A stretch of 13,071 nucleotides of DNA from DASZHA01 sp049644325 (GTDB lineage: Bacteria; Chloroflexota; Dormibacteria; DASZGP01): NCBI GenBank assembly GCA_049644325.1, contig JBARRR010000048.1:1-13071 (forward strand). The letters are read 5' to 3'. Below, one piece after another: positions 1 to 7,026 of this stretch (positions within the stretch are counted from its first letter, which is position 1; every line of letters begins with the position of its first letter). The position numbers were made by a program, and so were the translations under genes. The notes beneath the pieces are model-generated. The model saw only the letters and a program-made list of their open reading frames with translations, was not told where the DNA came from and ran no database searches.

Positions 1-67
1 CTAATTACGCCTGGGTTCGCGGACCCGGTGTGCGGGTTCACGCCGTGGCGGGAGGGCCAACCGAAAA

Positions 68-2062
68 GTGAATCGCCTGCAGAGGCGCTTGGCGCGCCTG
101 ACGACTGCCGTCGTTGTCTTCGGCGTGATGTCTTTGAGCGCGGCGCCAGCGCTGGCTGCTGACCCCATCACCTACTACCAGGGCGCGGCGAATGGGCAGG
201 CTCTCAGTATTTCGGCCAATCCCAACTCGGTGGTCAACCTCAACCTCGGCTTGCTCACGACCGAGCTGAACACGATCCTTCAGACCGCCGGCCTTGGCGG
301 CACCGTTATCACCGGGATCCTTTCCGACCTGAACAATCCGCTCTCACCCCTGGCCGTATCCCTTGACGGAGCGACTTCGCAAGGTAAGGCAGCCGCGGGA
401 CAGGCGCTGACCGGTGGCACCGCGTCAACAACTCCCGTGTCGATTGACGACGCCGCACTCTCAACGGAGCTGGCGCTGCTGAAGACCGCGCTCAACAAGA
501 TCCCGAAAGCGCTCCTTGACCAACTGACACCACTGCTTACGGCAGCACTGAACCAGGTCATGAGCAACCTGGTGGCCAAGCTGGCCGCGCTCAACCTCCC
601 GCTTTTGACGGGTGGCCAGGTCACCACCATCAGCAACGACATCACAGCCATCGGGACGGCGATCACGAACCTCGGCTCCTCGATCGCCGACACCCTCGGC
701 AACCCTTCGGCGAACATCCTCAACAGCTACTCGGTCAACTTCCCCGACGAGATCAACAACAGCAACGTGACGGCCAAGGGCGGAATCGTAACCTCGGGTC
801 CGTTTAACCTCTCGGACTTCACGGCGCGGGCGATGCCCAGCGACGCCACCGGGTCCAACACCGTTAGCAGCCTCAACCTGATCCCAACCGGGGCCATCTC
901 GCTGGTTAACCTGCCCGCCGGCCTCAGCGCCCTTGCGACGCTGATTTCAACGCTGGACTCGGACGTCAACGGCATCCTCACCAACACTTTGTCGGGCCTT
1001 GGGCTCGGCAGTGTCGGCACCGTCCTTGGTGGGACCATTACCACGATCACGGGCCAGGCCAATGCTCTCCTTGCCACAGTGATCACCACCCTGAACAGCG
1101 CCTACAACACCCTGGTCGCCGCCATCAATGGGGTTCTCACTGGCCTGACCGGGCTGGGTCTGGGGACGCTTTCGCTCAACGACCTGCTGAGCACCGGTCC
1201 CTCCACGGCCCTGGCCACTGTTCTTCGCAAGAGCGATGGCACGGTCCAGGCCAACGCCATCGGCGACCTGGCCAACGTCAAGGTCCTGCAGCTGACCAAC
1301 GTCAACCTGCTCAGCGTCCTGAAGGCGATCCCGGGGATCGGCAGCCTCGGCCTCAGCCTGGACAAGGCGCTGCTGACGCTGGACGCGGTCCACGGCACCT
1401 CCAACGTCACCCTGGACGGCACCAACCCGTCGAAGCAGTCGGCCACCGGCACGATTGCCGACATCTCGATCCTGGGGCAGAGCCTGAAGGCCCTCAGCGG
1501 CCTCAACATCGACGCCATCCTGCCCCCCGGCACGACCTGTGTCATCTCGATCCCCGGTGGGGTCAGCGGCACCGCCTGTGCCATCCCAGCCGTGCTCCCG
1601 GCGCTTCCCGGGACCCCGCTTGACGGGCTGATCACCATCACGCTGGCGCGCGGCGCCACCGTCAACAGCACCGGGCCGATCAAGAACGGGACCGCAGGCA
1701 TCGTCACCCTCGAGGTGAGCGCCAACGTGGATTGCTCCAAGGTGCCTGGTCTCTCCAACCTCGGCATCCTGGGCGCGCTCACGCTCTGTGGTAGTCCGCC
1801 GGCCGCAGCCGGCGCCCGCGCCGCCGCCGCGCCTCGAGCGGCCACCGGGAACATGCAGCTGCTGGACATCCAGCTCGGTGTTGCCAACAGTGCCGCCAGC
1901 CTGGAGCCGAGCACCCTGGGTGCCAGCTGCACCCAGAACTGCAACCCGGTGCAAGTTCCCAACACGGGCAGCTCCGAGTGGTTGCTCGGCATTATTGCCG
2001 CCCTGCTGGTCCTCGCCGGCGCGGGCATCCAAGTCTTCCGGACACGGCCGGAAAAGGCCTAA
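68..2062 (+). CDS. Secreted, sortase-anchored surface protein (VPNTG signal), function unknown
   Basis: A 664-residue exported protein. Seen: a GTG start with a purine-rich GGGAGGG at 50-56, an Arg-rich n-region (RLQRRLAR), a hydrophobic core and an Ala-Leu-Ala cleavage site near residue 30. The C-terminus is a complete sorting signal: VPNTG at 630-634, a hydrophobic stretch (about 638-657) and a basic tail (RTRPEKA). Family knowledge: such tails are cut between Thr and Gly by a sortase and joined to the cell wall. The body is rich in Leu, Thr, Gly, Asn and Ser, with recurring Leu/Gly/Thr segments at about 290-390. Cysteines occur only in the last quarter, as likely disulfide pairs, including CTQNC just before the signal. 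I recognise no catalytic motif or domain. It lies 57 bases upstream of a sortase gene, its likely processing enzyme. The start could shift slightly; the stop is firm. Confidence 0.85.
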   Translation: MNRLQRRLARLTTAVVVFGVMSLSAAPALAADPITYYQGAANGQALSISANPNSVVNLNLGLLTTELNTILQTAGLGGTVITGILSDLNNPLSPLAVSLDGATSQGKAAAGQALTGGTASTTPVSIDDAALSTELALLKTALNKIPKALLDQLTPLLTAALNQVMSNLVAKLAALNLPLLTGGQVTTISNDITAIGTAITNLGSSIADTLGNPSANILNSYSVNFPDEINNSNVTAKGGIVTSGPFNLSDFTARAMPSDATGSNTVSSLNLIPTGAISLVNLPAGLSALATLISTLDSDVNGILTNTLSGLGLGSVGTVLGGTITTITGQANALLATVITTLNSAYNTLVAAINGVLTGLTGLGLGTLSLNDLLSTGPSTALATVLRKSDGTVQANAIGDLANVKVLQLTNVNLLSVLKAIPGIGSLGLSLDKALLTLDAVHGTSNVTLDGTNPSKQSATGTIADISILGQSLKALSGLNIDAILPPGTTCVISIPGGVSGTACAIPAVLPALPGTPLDGLITITLARGATVNSTGPIKNGTAGIVTLEVSANVDCSKVPGLSNLGILGALTLCGSPPAAAGARAAAAPRAATGNMQLLDIQLGVANSAASLEPSTLGASCTQNCNPVQVPNTGSSEWLLGIIAALLVLAGAGIQVFRTRPEKA

Positions 2063-2101
2063 GTCTCGAGGTGTTGGGGGTCGCGGCTACCACCGTGCCC
2101 C

Positions 2102-2113
2102 TCAATTAATTGA
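2102..2113. promoter_or_regulatory. Perfect 12-bp palindrome TCAATTAATTGA before the sortase start
   Basis: TCAATTAATTGA equals its own reverse complement. It ends 6 bases before the sortase ATG (2120), in the 57-base gap after the first surface gene. It is strikingly AT-rich for this GC-rich DNA. It occupies the place where a ribosome-binding site or promoter would act, so it could be an operator or an unwinding-prone start region. No clear Shine-Dalgarno sequence precedes the ATG. The regulatory role is inferred. Confidence 0.4.
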
Positions 2114-2119
2114 CGGACG

Positions 2120-2710
2120 ATGCACCGCGCCAGCCGGATCAGGTTAGCCAGCTGGCTGATGTTTGGAATCGCGATCTCTCTCTTTCTCTACGTCGGCGCC
2201 AACGTCGGGTACCAGATCACCAGGCAGAACGAGCTCTCCGACGCCTGGAACAAAGAGCACACGACCGCCGCCGCCAACCAGCCGGGCCACCTGGTCAGCA
2301 TGCATCGGCCCCGCCAGGCTGAGGGGATCCCACTGGCCAAGATCACCGTTCCCTCGATCAACTTCAGCGGCATCGTTCTTGAGGGAACCAACAACCAGGT
2401 CCTCTCGGGCGGCCCTGGCCACCTGACGGGCACGGCCTATCCGGGCGAGGCCGACAACGTCGTCATCTCCAACCACAACTCCTATTCGCAACAGTGGGGC
2501 AACCTCAAGAAGGGCGAGACCATCGACGTCGTCACCGACTACGGCAGCTTCACCTACAAGGTCACCGGCTTCAGGGTCGCCGAGTCCGACGACCTATCTA
2601 TCAGCGCCTCCACCGGCAAACCCAACCTGACCTTCACCACTTGCTGGCCACTGTGGGCGGGGGCCCTGGCGCGCCAGCGCTACGTCGTCACGGCGGACCT
2701 TCAGTCATGA
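2120..2710 (+). CDS. Sortase, class D/E-like transpeptidase
   Basis: A 196-residue membrane-anchored cysteine transpeptidase that cleaves sorting signals of exported proteins and attaches them to the wall. Seen: a short basic N-terminus, one transmembrane helix (about 11-28) facing the catalytic domain outward, a polar linker (about 31-68), then the sortase barrel. The GGPGHLTGTAYPGE segment (97-110) leads to catalytic His119 (in SNHNSY). Cys175 (TTCWP) and Arg187 (RQRYVV) complete the His-Cys-Arg triad. The TTC-P then RQRYVV arrangement resembles classes D and E more than class A. Length is normal for a single-domain sortase. It follows a gene encoding a VPNTG substrate and overlaps the next gene by four bases (ATGA), suggesting one operon with translational coupling. 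The exact class and the preference for PNTG are inferred. Confidence 0.9.
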   Translation: MHRASRIRLASWLMFGIAISLFLYVGANVGYQITRQNELSDAWNKEHTTAAANQPGHLVSMHRPRQAEGIPLAKITVPSINFSGIVLEGTNNQVLSGGPGHLTGTAYPGEADNVVISNHNSYSQQWGNLKKGETIDVVTDYGSFTYKVTGFRVAESDDLSISASTGKPNLTFTTCWPLWAGALARQRYVVTADLQS

Positions 2711-4635
2711 GCCGTCGCCTGGCGCGTGCCGCCGTCCTTGCCTGCGTCGCCTCCCTGGGCGCCGCGATGACGGGTGGTGCGGCGACTCTTGGCAGCCCAC
2801 CGGTCATCGGCAGCCTGGGCGGTTATGTCGTAAGCCCCGGACAGCTGCTGGTCGTCAACGGCGACCACTTCTCCAGCGACATCAGCCCCGGCGACTGCGG
2901 CTTGTCGGGTCTGCCGACGGTGATCTTCAACGCCGTCGACGGCTCGGGTGCCCACCAGGTCAAGCCCTCCTCGGCCAGCTCCACTGTCTGCACCAACCGG
3001 CGCCTGGTTGTCCAGGTCCCGTCGTTCAACGTCGCCGCCAGGATCCAGGTTCTGGACCCCAGCAACACATCCACCAACACCAGCGGCAGCGGGTTCTATC
3101 CCCAGGTGACGATCCAGCCCAGCGGCTCTGACAGCCCGGCGGCCGGCCCGGTGGGCACCCAGGTCACGATCAACGGCAACAACCTCCACCCGCCGACGGC
3201 CTCTTCGTCGCTCACCCTCACCGTCGGCGGCCAGGTCAAGCCGGCCAGCTGGGGCCCGACCATCAGCTTCGCCCCCGGCACCAGCAGCGGCGACACGTGG
3301 ATCTCATTCCAGGTCAGTGGTGACGCCAACAATCCCAACCTCCAATCCCAGCAGGCGTCGATGAGTGCCGGCACATTCACCTTCCAGCCGCCGACGCTGC
3401 AGGGGGGCACCATCACGGGCAAGGTTGTCGGCGACCGCATCACCCTCGGCGGCGCCAACCTCGGCAGCGGCGGCAGCCTGACCTTCCCCGGCGGCCTCGT
3501 CGGCCAGGGCGTGAGCTGGAGCCCCGGCGCCATCAGCGCCACCATCCCGCCGGGGGCGCAGTCGGGCGCCATCGGCGTCAGCGTCAACGGGTACGGTTCG
3601 GTCAGCGCGCCGTCGATCTCGCTGAACCCGCTGGTCAAGACGATCGCCCCCAACCGGGGCTCCGCCGGCGATGCCGTCAACCTGTCCGGGTACAACTTCG
3701 GCAGCAGCCCCGGCAAGGTCACCACCGGTGGGGTCGACCAGGCTGTCAACAGCTGGTCCGACCAGTCGATCTCCTTCACCCTCAGTGCTGACTCGGACAC
3801 CGGCTCGACCGTGATAACTCGTTCCGACGGCGTCGCGGCCAACACGGTCGACTTTGGCATCGTGCCCCACATCGACAAGCTCGAGTCGGACAATGTCCCC
3901 GGGGGGTCACAGGTGGTGGTCGACGGCAAGAGCCTGGGGTCTGCCGCCGGCAGCGCCACCGTCGGGGGGCATCCCGCCGCCATCCTGCTCTGGAGCCGCG
4001 ACAGCGTCCTGGTCGGGTTGCCCACCGACCTCCAGCCCGGCCGCTACCCGCTGGTGCTGACGGCGGCCTCGGGGGCACCCGGCAACGCGCTGCCGATAAC
4101 CATCGTCGCGGGGCAGGCTCCCGGGTCGTCGGGTGGTCCGGGCGGCGGTGGCAGCAGCACCGCCCCCAGCTTCGACAACAGCCACGGTTTCGTGAAGCCG
4201 CCCAGGACCGATTCCGCGGTCCAGCTGACCCTCGATGCCAACCCGCACCAGGCCAGTCCCGGCTCGAGCGCTGATCTCACCGTCACGCTCAAGCTCAAGG
4301 GCAAGCCGGTCAACGGCGCCACCGTCGAGCTGAGCATGCTCGCCTCGCCGAACAACGACTACGCCTTCACGCCGGCGCACGGGGTCACCGATGCCGACGG
4401 CGTGCTCAAGGCGACGGTGAAGATCAGCGGCAAGCCGGGCGAGAACGTCATCCTTGCTCAGAGTGGAGTATTCAGCGACCAGGACCACGTCACCGGCCAG
4501 TCCAGCGCCTCGGCAGGATCGGTCAACCCGGCCGGCACTTTCCCCTGGCCCCTGCTGGCCGTCGGCGCCGCGGCGCTGGCGCTCCTGGTCGGCTTCGGCT
4601 TCCTCCAGCTCCGGGCGGTCCGCCTGCTGGCGTAG
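2707..4635 (+). CDS. Secreted membrane-anchored protein with IPT/TIG-like Ig repeats
   Basis: A 642-residue exported protein. The ATG overlaps the sortase stop, which selects this start; the frame stays open upstream only as a shadow of the sortase gene. A signal sequence (about 1-26) precedes roughly five IPT/TIG-like domains: near 31-130, 132-226, 228-307, 308-385 and 387-468. They show recurring patterns such as PG-LLVVNGDHF, GTQVTINGNNL and GDAVNLSGYNFG. A Gly/Ser/Pro linker (470-497) follows, then one Big_1-like Ig domain (about 502-597, with GKPVNGATVELS and TDADGVLKATV). A C-terminal transmembrane helix (about 612-633) ends the protein. There is no LPXTG-like motif before the helix, so it probably stays in the membrane instead of being sorted to the wall. 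IPT/TIG folds are typical of extracellular binding or stalk modules. The ligand is unknown. Confidence 0.8.
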   Translation: MSRRLARAAVLACVASLGAAMTGGAATLGSPPVIGSLGGYVVSPGQLLVVNGDHFSSDISPGDCGLSGLPTVIFNAVDGSGAHQVKPSSASSTVCTNRRLVVQVPSFNVAARIQVLDPSNTSTNTSGSGFYPQVTIQPSGSDSPAAGPVGTQVTINGNNLHPPTASSSLTLTVGGQVKPASWGPTISFAPGTSSGDTWISFQVSGDANNPNLQSQQASMSAGTFTFQPPTLQGGTITGKVVGDRITLGGANLGSGGSLTFPGGLVGQGVSWSPGAISATIPPGAQSGAIGVSVNGYGSVSAPSISLNPLVKTIAPNRGSAGDAVNLSGYNFGSSPGKVTTGGVDQAVNSWSDQSISFTLSADSDTGSTVITRSDGVAANTVDFGIVPHIDKLESDNVPGGSQVVVDGKSLGSAAGSATVGGHPAAILLWSRDSVLVGLPTDLQPGRYPLVLTAASGAPGNALPITIVAGQAPGSSGGPGGGGSSTAPSFDNSHGFVKPPRTDSAVQLTLDANPHQASPGSSADLTVTLKLKGKPVNGATVELSMLASPNNDYAFTPAHGVTDADGVLKATVKISGKPGENVILAQSGVFSDQDHVTGQSSASAGSVNPAGTFPWPLLAVGAAALALLVGFGFLQLRAVRLLA

Positions 4636-4656
4636 CCGAGGGGCCCGCGGCGCCCG

Positions 4657-5430
4657 ATGAGCGCCGAGCGCGTCTACGCCACCGGCTGCCGCAAGGATCC
4701 CTACGACCGGCGGGACTACGCCATCACGCCGTTCCTGCGGGCGGTGTCGGCGCCGGACATCGTCGACCACCGCGCCGAAATGCCCGAGATCTTCGACCAG
4801 GGCCGGGCGGGGACATGCGTCGCCTGCGCCAGCGGCTACTACGACAAGAGCTTCCAGGAGCGCCGCGAGCACGCTTGGGACATGCGGCCGCGGACCCACC
4901 GCTTCAGCCCGCTGTTCATCTACTCACAGCGCGGCGACAAGAGCGGGGACAACGGCATGACCATCCGCGAGGCGATGAAGATCATCAATGACGAGGGCGT
5001 CTGCTCCCTTGCCGACATGCCCTACAGCGAGACCGGCATCGACACCCCGCCAACGGCGGCGCAGCTGAAGGCGGCGAAACCGTTTCGCTCCAAGAGTTTC
5101 GCCCGCATCACCTCGATTGCCGATGCCGAGCGCTACCTCGCCGACAACTGCTTTGTAGCCGGGCTGATGGTCCACCAGAGCTTTATGGACGCGCCTGGGG
5201 GTCGCATCCCGCTGCCCCGCCGTGGCGACCCCTTTGTCGGCGGCCACGCCCTCTGCTTCGTTGGCTACGAGCGCCGCCGGAGCATCCTCCGGTTCGTCAA
5301 CTCGTGGGGTCCGGCGTGGGGCGAGGCGGGCTTCGGGACCATCGATTACGACGTCTTCACGGCCCTGTTGATGGATGCCTGGGGCATGGTCGACGCTCCC
5401 GACACCGCGACCCGCGGCCGGCGCCGCTGA
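4657..5430 (+). CDS. Papain-family (C1) cysteine peptidase without a signal peptide
   Basis: A 257-residue C1-family cysteine peptidase. Seen: an N-terminal DPYDRRDY motif (15-21) common in bacterial members; the active-site block DQGRAGTCVAC, with oxyanion-hole Gln48 and catalytic Cys54; GGHALCFVGY with His197; and FVNSWGPAWGEAGFG with Asn215. All active-site residues are present, so activity is likely. The usual Trp after the catalytic Cys is Val, a variant also known in bacterial members. There is neither a signal peptide nor a recognisable inhibitory propeptide, so as read it is cytoplasmic or leaves by another route. It starts 21 bases after the Ig-repeat gene and may share its transcript, although no good ribosome-binding site is visible (only a GAGGGG far upstream). 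Substrate unknown. Confidence 0.85.
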   Translation: MSAERVYATGCRKDPYDRRDYAITPFLRAVSAPDIVDHRAEMPEIFDQGRAGTCVACASGYYDKSFQERREHAWDMRPRTHRFSPLFIYSQRGDKSGDNGMTIREAMKIINDEGVCSLADMPYSETGIDTPPTAAQLKAAKPFRSKSFARITSIADAERYLADNCFVAGLMVHQSFMDAPGGRIPLPRRGDPFVGGHALCFVGYERRRSILRFVNSWGPAWGEAGFGTIDYDVFTALLMDAWGMVDAPDTATRGRRR

Positions 5431-5434
5431 GGCG

Positions 5435-5499
5435 TTTTCCACAGGTTGACGCGTTGCGCAAGTACCGCTCCACAGGCTCTCCACAGGCTCGCTGTGGAG
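5435..5499. repeat. Cluster of four TCCACAG motifs (DnaA-box-like)
   Basis: TTTTCCACA at 5435-5443 fits the relaxed DnaA-box pattern TTWTNCACA. An exact 11-bp tandem repeat, CTCCACAGGCT, covers 5468-5478 and 5479-5489. An inverted copy, CTGTGGAG, lies at 5492-5499. So there are four TCCACAG cores in 65 bases, three on + and one on -, with 11-bp spacing that puts two on the same DNA face. They lie just after the peptidase stop. No dnaA, dnaN or other origin-linked gene is visible, so an origin is not claimed. A regulator-binding array is equally possible. Confidence 0.4.
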
Positions 5500-5584
5500 T
5501 AACCCAAAACGGGCGTTCAAAGCCAAATGTTCCGGATTGACGAACTCATTTCGACTCCGCACACTACTGCTCACGGTCTGTCAG

Positions 5585-5745
5585 AAAGCCGGCCCGGGGA
5601 GGCAACGAACCGGGTGCCAGGGGCTCCGTAAGCCGCGAGGCAAGCGGGGTCAACGGGCCCCCCGCAAGGGGGGTGGCGGCAGCGCCAGCACCCGGGTGTC
5701 AACAGCCAGGGAGGCAGCGCTGTAACGGCAGGCCCCTTCTTTTTC
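5585..5745 (+). ncRNA. Possible structured RNA of unknown class
   Basis: This gene-free stretch is full of nested inverted repeats. CCGGGTGC (5610-5617) can pair with GCACCCGG (5688-5695), enclosing a perfect CCCCCC-GCAA-GGGGGG hairpin with a GNRA loop (5658-5673) and GGCT/AGCC (5622-5634). A T-rich run, TTCTTTTTC (5737-5745), could end the transcript, but no strong stem sits directly before it. A weak promoter-like TTGACG lies at 5537-5542. I found no SRP, RNase P, tmRNA or riboswitch signature, and there is no co-directional gene close downstream. Strand and ends are guesses; it could simply be GC-rich spacer. Confidence 0.25.
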
Positions 5746-5801
5746 GGCCGCCGTCGGCGCTCTTGACCCTCCCTAACCTCGCCGGCGGTGTCCGATCAAG
5801 G

Positions 5802-5818
5802 ACTCCTCAGAGAGGAGT
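5802..5818 (-). terminator. Hairpin at the 3' end of tRNA-Glu
   Basis: ACTCCTC (5802-5808) and GAGGAGT (5812-5818) form a perfect 7-bp stem with a 3-base loop. It directly abuts, and by one base overlaps, the tRNA 3' end. On the - strand it would fold right after the tRNA, as a terminator or processing signal. It is followed by CCTTGATC, not a T-tract, so intrinsic termination would be weak. Confidence 0.35.
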
Positions 5819-5889
5819 AGCCCCAGCCGGGATCGAACCGGCGTCGGCAGCGTGAAAGGCTGCTGTCCTAACCACTAGACGATGGGGCC
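5818..5889 (-). tRNA. tRNA-Glu (anticodon UUC)
   Basis: On the - strand a complete 72-base cloverleaf can be drawn: acceptor GGCCCCA/TGGGGCT (first pair G-U, common in this tRNA), D-arm GTCTAGTGGTTAGGAC, anticodon stem GCAGC/GCTGC with loop CTTTCAC giving anticodon TTC, a 4-base variable loop, T-arm GCCGG-TTCGATC-CCGGC and discriminator A. CCA is not encoded. The identity is Glu from the anticodon and the GTCTAGTGG D-arm typical of tRNA-Glu. It supplies glutamate for GAA/GAG codons. Confidence 0.95.
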
Positions 5890-5924
5890 GCGGACGCCTC
5901 AATCGTATCGGTCCGCCGGGAGCG

Positions 5925-6971
5925 TTAGGCAAAAAGGGCCCCCACAGCGATGATCAAATAGACGCCCAACAGCTGAGCGCCCTCCAGCCAGTTGCTGCGG
6001 CCGTCGAGTGCGATCACCGCGACGATCAGCGTCGCCAGCGCCACCGCCGCGATTTCGAAGCCACTGAACACAAAGTCCATCGGCCGCGAGACCGCCAGGC
6101 TGATAAAAACCAGCACCGGCGCGATGAAGAGCGCAACCTGGGCCGAAGACCCGATCGCGATCTCCAGGGTCAGGTCGACCTTGTTACGCATCGCGAAGTA
6201 GATCGCCGAGGCGTGCTCGGCGGCGTTGCCCACCACCGGGACCAGGATCAGGCCGACGAACAGCGGCGATAGGGGCAGCACCTCCAGCGCCGGCCGCAGC
6301 GACGACACCAGGATCTCGGAGACGTAGCCGACCAGCAGCGCGCTGCCCCCGAGCACAACCAGCGACCGCGTCATCGTCCAGCGGGGGACCTCGGTGGGGG
6401 TGGGGCCACCGAAGAGGTGCGAGTGGGTGACCTGGGTGAAGAGCAAGGCGCCGATGTAGAGCACGATCAGGACCGCTCCGACCCCTGCGCTCAGCAGGTG
6501 GCCCTGGTTGGGCGTCACCAAGCGGGTGGCGAAAATGATGGCGGGGAAGACCAGCGCCGCCACAGCCAACAGCAGGGACGATGCGTGAACCCCGGCGGCC
6601 TGGCGATTGAAGACCAGCTCCGAATGGCGCAGGCCGCCGGCCAGCAGCGACGCCCCCAACACCAGCAGCAGGTTGCCCACGATCGACCCGATCAAGGACG
6701 CCCGCACCACCTCGAAATCGGAGTTAAGGATCAGGAATACGCCCACCACCAGCTCGGTGAGGTTGCCGAAGGTCGCGTTGATCAGACCACCCAGGCGGGG
6801 GCCGGTGCGGATCGCGAACTGGTCGGTCGCCTCGCCGATCAGGCCGGCCAGGGGAATGATGGTCAGCGCCGAGGTGATGAAGGCCAGGACCTCCAGGTGC
6901 GAGAACTCGGCGAATATCGCCACCGGCAGAAAAACCAACAGCCAGCTGAGCGATGGCTTGAGGAGGTTCAT
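5925..6971 (-). CDS. cax: Calcium/proton exchanger (CaCA superfamily, CAX type)
   Basis: A 348-residue integral membrane antiporter that exports Ca2+ (possibly other cations) in exchange for protons. Seen: about eleven hydrophobic segments and the two signature alpha-repeats of the CaCA superfamily. The first is GLINATFGNLTELVVG (62-77) with acidic Glu73. The second is GNAAEHASAI (248-257) with Glu252 and His253, followed by SSAQVALFIAPVL. These Asn/Glu-containing repeats form the ion-binding centre in known CAX structures. Length is slightly below the roughly 350-400 usual for bacterial members but no segment is obviously missing. The ATG at 6971 has no Shine-Dalgarno sequence; a TACCAT box 8 bases upstream suggests a leaderless mRNA. 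It is divergent from the MBL-fold gene with 55 bases between starts. Confidence 0.92.
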   Translation of the reverse strand: MNLLKPSLSWLLVFLPVAIFAEFSHLEVLAFITSALTIIPLAGLIGEATDQFAIRTGPRLGGLINATFGNLTELVVGVFLILNSDFEVVRASLIGSIVGNLLLVLGASLLAGGLRHSELVFNRQAAGVHASSLLLAVAALVFPAIIFATRLVTPNQGHLLSAGVGAVLIVLYIGALLFTQVTHSHLFGGPTPTEVPRWTMTRSLVVLGGSALLVGYVSEILVSSLRPALEVLPLSPLFVGLILVPVVGNAAEHASAIYFAMRNKVDLTLEIAIGSSAQVALFIAPVLVFISLAVSRPMDFVFSGFEIAAVALATLIVAVIALDGRSNWLEGAQLLGVYLIIAVGALFA

Positions 6972-6979
6972 GGCCCGTC

Positions 6980-6985
6980 ATGGTA
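6980..6985 (-). promoter_or_regulatory. Putative -10 box (TACCAT) for a leaderless exchanger mRNA
   Basis: On the - strand TACCAT lies 8 bases before the exchanger ATG, the distance that puts transcription start at or near the start codon. No ribosome-binding site and no clear -35 are visible. Inferred from spacing and TAnnnT shape. Confidence 0.4.
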
Positions 6986-7014
6986 ACGGGGGCTTGCCGG
7001 ATTCGGGCCCATGC

Positions 7015-7020
7015 TACGTT
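7015..7020 (+). promoter_or_regulatory. Putative -10 box (TACGTT) for a leaderless MBL-fold mRNA
   Basis: TACGTT lies 6 bases before the GTG at 7027, so transcription would start at about the GTG itself. A TTGCCG at 6994-6999 is a poor, too-close -35 (15-base spacer). The box helps choose GTG 7027 over more distant starts. Confidence 0.45.
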
Positions 7021-7026
7021 CCCGTT

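Noticed and set aside
1..67. Structured leader before the first gene (GGGT-TCGCGG-ACCC at 13-26)
   Set aside because: A 4-bp stem at the very window edge is too little to call an RNA element.
947..2032. Open frame of 361 codons on - antisense to the first surface protein
   Set aside because: Gly/Gln/Arg/Ala-rich antisense shadow of a gene with a clear signal peptide and sorting signal.
2494..2706. Longer N-terminus for the Ig-repeat protein
   Set aside because: The added 71 residues are an Arg/His-rich out-of-frame reading of the sortase gene. The ATG at 2707 is followed directly by a signal sequence.
3907..4899. Open frame of 330 codons on - across the Ig-repeat and peptidase genes
   Set aside because: It crosses the boundary of two supported + genes and has only low-complexity Arg/Gly/Ala-rich antisense composition.
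5537..5725. Short ORF of 62 codons (Arg/Gly-rich)
   Set aside because: No ribosome-binding site, no recognisable motif, and the stretch is dominated by inverted repeats.
5585..5745. Cobalamin riboswitch, RNase P or SRP RNA
   Set aside because: CTGTAACGG and GGGTGCCAGG recall parts of the first two, but the diagnostic blocks (GGGAA with CCCGCAACTGTAA; GGAAAGTCC; GGAAGGAAGCAGC) are missing, and no suitable downstream gene exists for a riboswitch.
5673..5855. Short ORF on + ending GVAPAGIEPASAA
   Set aside because: Its end is the antisense translation of tRNA-Glu, a well-known artefact, and the start lies in the GC-rich spacer.
6607..7026. Longer N-terminus for the MBL-fold protein
   Set aside because: The extension lies antisense to the exchanger gene and has shadow-like composition; GTG 7027 fits the promoter spacing.
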